A DNA stretch of 64,000 bases. Origin: Reyranella sp. Its GTDB lineage: Bacteria; Pseudomonadota; Alphaproteobacteria; Reyranellales; Reyranellaceae. The translations under genes and the position numbers were made by a program. Below, piece by piece: positions 62,357 through 64,000 of the stretch. The notes under the pieces are model-generated. The model did no database searches. It was given only the letters and a program-made list of their open reading frames with translations, and was not told the origin of the DNA. The stretch lies in the NCBI RefSeq assembly GCF_017305915.1, contig NZ_JAFKJN010000005.1, positions 124,001 through 188,000 of the forward strand. The letters run 5' to 3'. Positions within the stretch are counted from its first letter, which is position 1; every line of letters begins with the position of its first letter.

Positions 62357-64000
62357 TTAGTTGCGCGCGCGCTCGACGGCGTTGATGGCGGGAGTGGCGC
62401 GCAGCGCCGCGGTGATGTCGGCGAGGTGCTTCACGTCGGCGACCTCGACGTCGATCACCATGTCGAAGAAGTCCATCGAGCGGTTGACGATGCGCAGGTT
62501 GGAGATGTTGCCCTCGTGCCGCGCGATGACCGTCGAGAGGCTCGACAGGCTGCCCGGCTGGTTGGAGACGGTGATCTTGAGCCGGCCGGTATAGGCGCCG
62601 CCACCGCTGTCGCTCACCGAGTCCCAGCCGACATCGATCCAGCGCTCCGGCGTGTCGGAGAAGCTCTCGAGCGTGGCGCAGTCGATGGTGTGGATGGTGA
62701 CGCCCTTGCCGGTGGTGATGATGCCGACGATGCGGTCGCCCGGCAGCGGATGGCAGCAGCGCGCGAAATGCACCGCCATGCCGGGAATCAGCCCGGTGAG
62801 CGCGATCTGGCGCTGGCCGTTGTCCTTCTTGGCCGCCTCGCGCGCCTTGCCGGCCTTACTGCGGGCGCGGCTGATCGGGACGATGTCGGCGCCGCCCTGC
62901 TTGCGCGGCTGCTTGAGGCCGGGATAGACGGCGGTCAGCACCTCGCGCGAGCCGGTCAGGCCCGCCCCGACATTGGCGATCAGGTCGTCGACGCTCGCCT
63001 GCTTGAAGTTGGCCTTGACGCCCTCGAGGCCCTTGTCGGTGACCTCGTAGCCTTCCTCGTGAAAGGTCTTGTCGAGCAGCGAGCGGCCGAGCTGCAGGTA
63101 CTGCTCGCGCTGGCGCACGCGGATGAAGCGGCGGATCGCGGCCTTGGCCTTGCCGGTGACGACGAAGCGCTCCCAGGTCGGCGACGGCGTCTGCGCCTTG
63201 GAGGTCACGATCTCGATCTGGTCGCCGTTCTGCAGCTGGGTGCGCAGCGGCAGCATGCGGCCGTTGATCTTGGCGCCGACGCAGGTGTCGCCGACCTGGC
63301 TGTGCACCGCGTAGGCGAAGTCGATCGGCGTCGCGCCGCGCGGCAAGGAGATCAGTTTGCCCTTGGGCGTGAAGCAGAACACCTGGTCCTGGAACATCTC
63401 GAGCTTGGTGTGCTCGAGGAACTCCGCCGCGTCGGGCGCCTTGTCGAGGATATCCATCAGCGAGCGCAGCCACGCATACTGCGGCGCGTCGGTCGACGGC
63501 CCGCCCTGCTTGTAGATCCAGTGCGCCGCGACGCCGCGCTCGGCCTGCTCGGCCATCTCGGCGGTGCGGATCTGGATCTCGATGCGCTGGCCGTGCGGGC
63601 CGATCACGCCGGTATGCAGCGAGCGGTAGCCGTTGGGCTTGGGGACCGAGATGTAGTCCTTGAAGCGCTGTGGCAGCATCTGGTAGCGGCCGTGCAGCAG
63701 CCCGAGCGCCTGGTAGCACTGCGCCGTGTCGGCGACGATGATGCGGAAGGCCATGATGTCGGCGAGCTGCTCGAATGACACGTTCTTCTGCTGCATCTTG
63801 CGCCAGATCGAATAGGGCGTCTTCTCGCGGCCCGAGACCTGGGCGTCGAGCCCGCCGTCCTTCAGGGTCCTGGTGAGCTCCGCTTCGATCTGCGGAACGA
63901 TTTGCTCGCCCTTCTCCCGCAGGTAGCCCAGCCGCGCCTGCACCGAGGCGCGGCCGTCGGGATTGAGCTCGGCGAAGGCCAGCTCCTCCAGCTCGCGCTT
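62357..64000 (-). CDS. rsh: Bifunctional (p)ppGpp synthetase/hydrolase Rsh (RelA/SpoT), C-terminal part
   Basis: The 5' end lies outside the window; 547 residues remain. Visible in order: the synthetase domain ([46 protein letters not shown]), a TGS domain ([20 protein letters not shown]), a helical and zinc-finger-like region ([17 protein letters not shown]) and a C-terminal ACT domain ([20 protein letters not shown]). The HD hydrolase domain should be encoded upstream. Alphaproteobacteria usually carry one such long Rsh controlling the stringent response. The open frame is continuous to position 64000. Confidence 0.96.
   Translation of the reverse strand, partial: KRELEELAFAELNPDGRASVQARLGYLREKGEQIVPQIEAELTRTLKDGGLDAQVSGREKTPYSIWRKMQQKNVSFEQLADIMAFRIIVADTAQCYQALGLLHGRYQMLPQRFKDYISVPKPNGYRSLHTGVIGPHGQRIEIQIRTAEMAEQAERGVAAHWIYKQGGPSTDAPQYAWLRSLMDILDKAPDAAEFLEHTKLEMFQDQVFCFTPKGKLISLPRGATPIDFAYAVHSQVGDTCVGAKINGRMLPLRTQLQNGDQIEIVTSKAQTPSPTWERFVVTGKAKAAIRRFIRVRQREQYLQLGRSLLDKTFHEEGYEVTDKGLEGVKANFKQASVDDLIANVGAGLTGSREVLTAVYPGLKQPRKQGGADIVPISRARSKAGKAREAAKKDNGQRQIALTGLIPGMAVHFARCCHPLPGDRIVGIITTGKGVTIHTIDCATLESFSDTPERWIDVGWDSVSDSGGGAYTGRLKITVSNQPGSLSSLSTVIARHEGNISNLRIVNRSMDFFDMVIDVEVADVKHLADITAALRATPAINAVERARN

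Overview
The window is about 68% GC, densely packed and rich in overlapping start/stop codons. It reads as a chromosomal segment of a soil or freshwater alphaproteobacterium. The gene order rsh-pdxJ-acpS-lepB-rnc-era-recO at the right end and the short SRP RNA next to dnaX-ebfC-recR are typical of that class. The abundance of ABC, TRAP and Bug-type uptake systems would fit a metabolically versatile member of Rhodospirillales or Hyphomicrobiales (Reyranella-like). The genus cannot be fixed from sequence alone.

Left third (1-21.1 kb). A minus-strand group (FAD/Fe-S 2-hydroxyacid dehydrogenase, Bug-family binding protein, GntR regulator) is divergent from a serine/alanine-glyoxylate aminotransferase and a glutathione transferase, suggesting hydroxyacid/glyoxylate metabolism. 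Next comes a long minus-strand unit: polysaccharide-deacetylase-like amidase, MlrC-type M81 peptidase and a complete five-gene peptide ABC transporter. It is interrupted and followed by copies of a nested palindromic element. A secreted orphan protein with a caspase-like His/Cys pattern and an iron/thiamine-type ABC transporter follow on the plus strand.

Middle (21-41.2 kb). aqpZ and a SelA-like PLP enzyme lie beside a cyanuric-acid/barbiturate ring-opening amidohydrolase and a complete polyamine-type ABC transporter. A hydantoinase A/B pair is transcribed divergently, so the block looks devoted to cyclic amide and ureide nitrogen compounds. A decayed zone follows (32.6-35.3 kb): a truncated MetY gene, an odd Gfo/Idh oxidoreductase, a 24-codon SDR stub and a GAF/histidine-kinase scrap, with lower GC at its left edge. 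A flavin monooxygenase and a complete branched-chain-amino-acid-type ABC operon come next.

Right third (41.2-64 kb). Housekeeping genes are ffs, dnaX, ebfC, recR, a DUF4126 gene and bpt. A TRAP transporter dctQM pair then faces a tandem array of five paralogous TRAP binding proteins, each with its own leader and terminator. The end is uppP, parC, recO, era, rnc, lepB, a second signal-peptidase-like gene lacking both catalytic residues, acpS, pdxJ and the C-terminal part of rsh.

The most unusual signals are: (1) four full copies and one half copy of a 133-151 bp intergenic element built from covarying hairpins, sitting inside operons and supplying Shine-Dalgarno sequences; (2) the dead signal peptidase paralogue; (3) the five-fold dctP array; (4) the caspase-like secreted protein.
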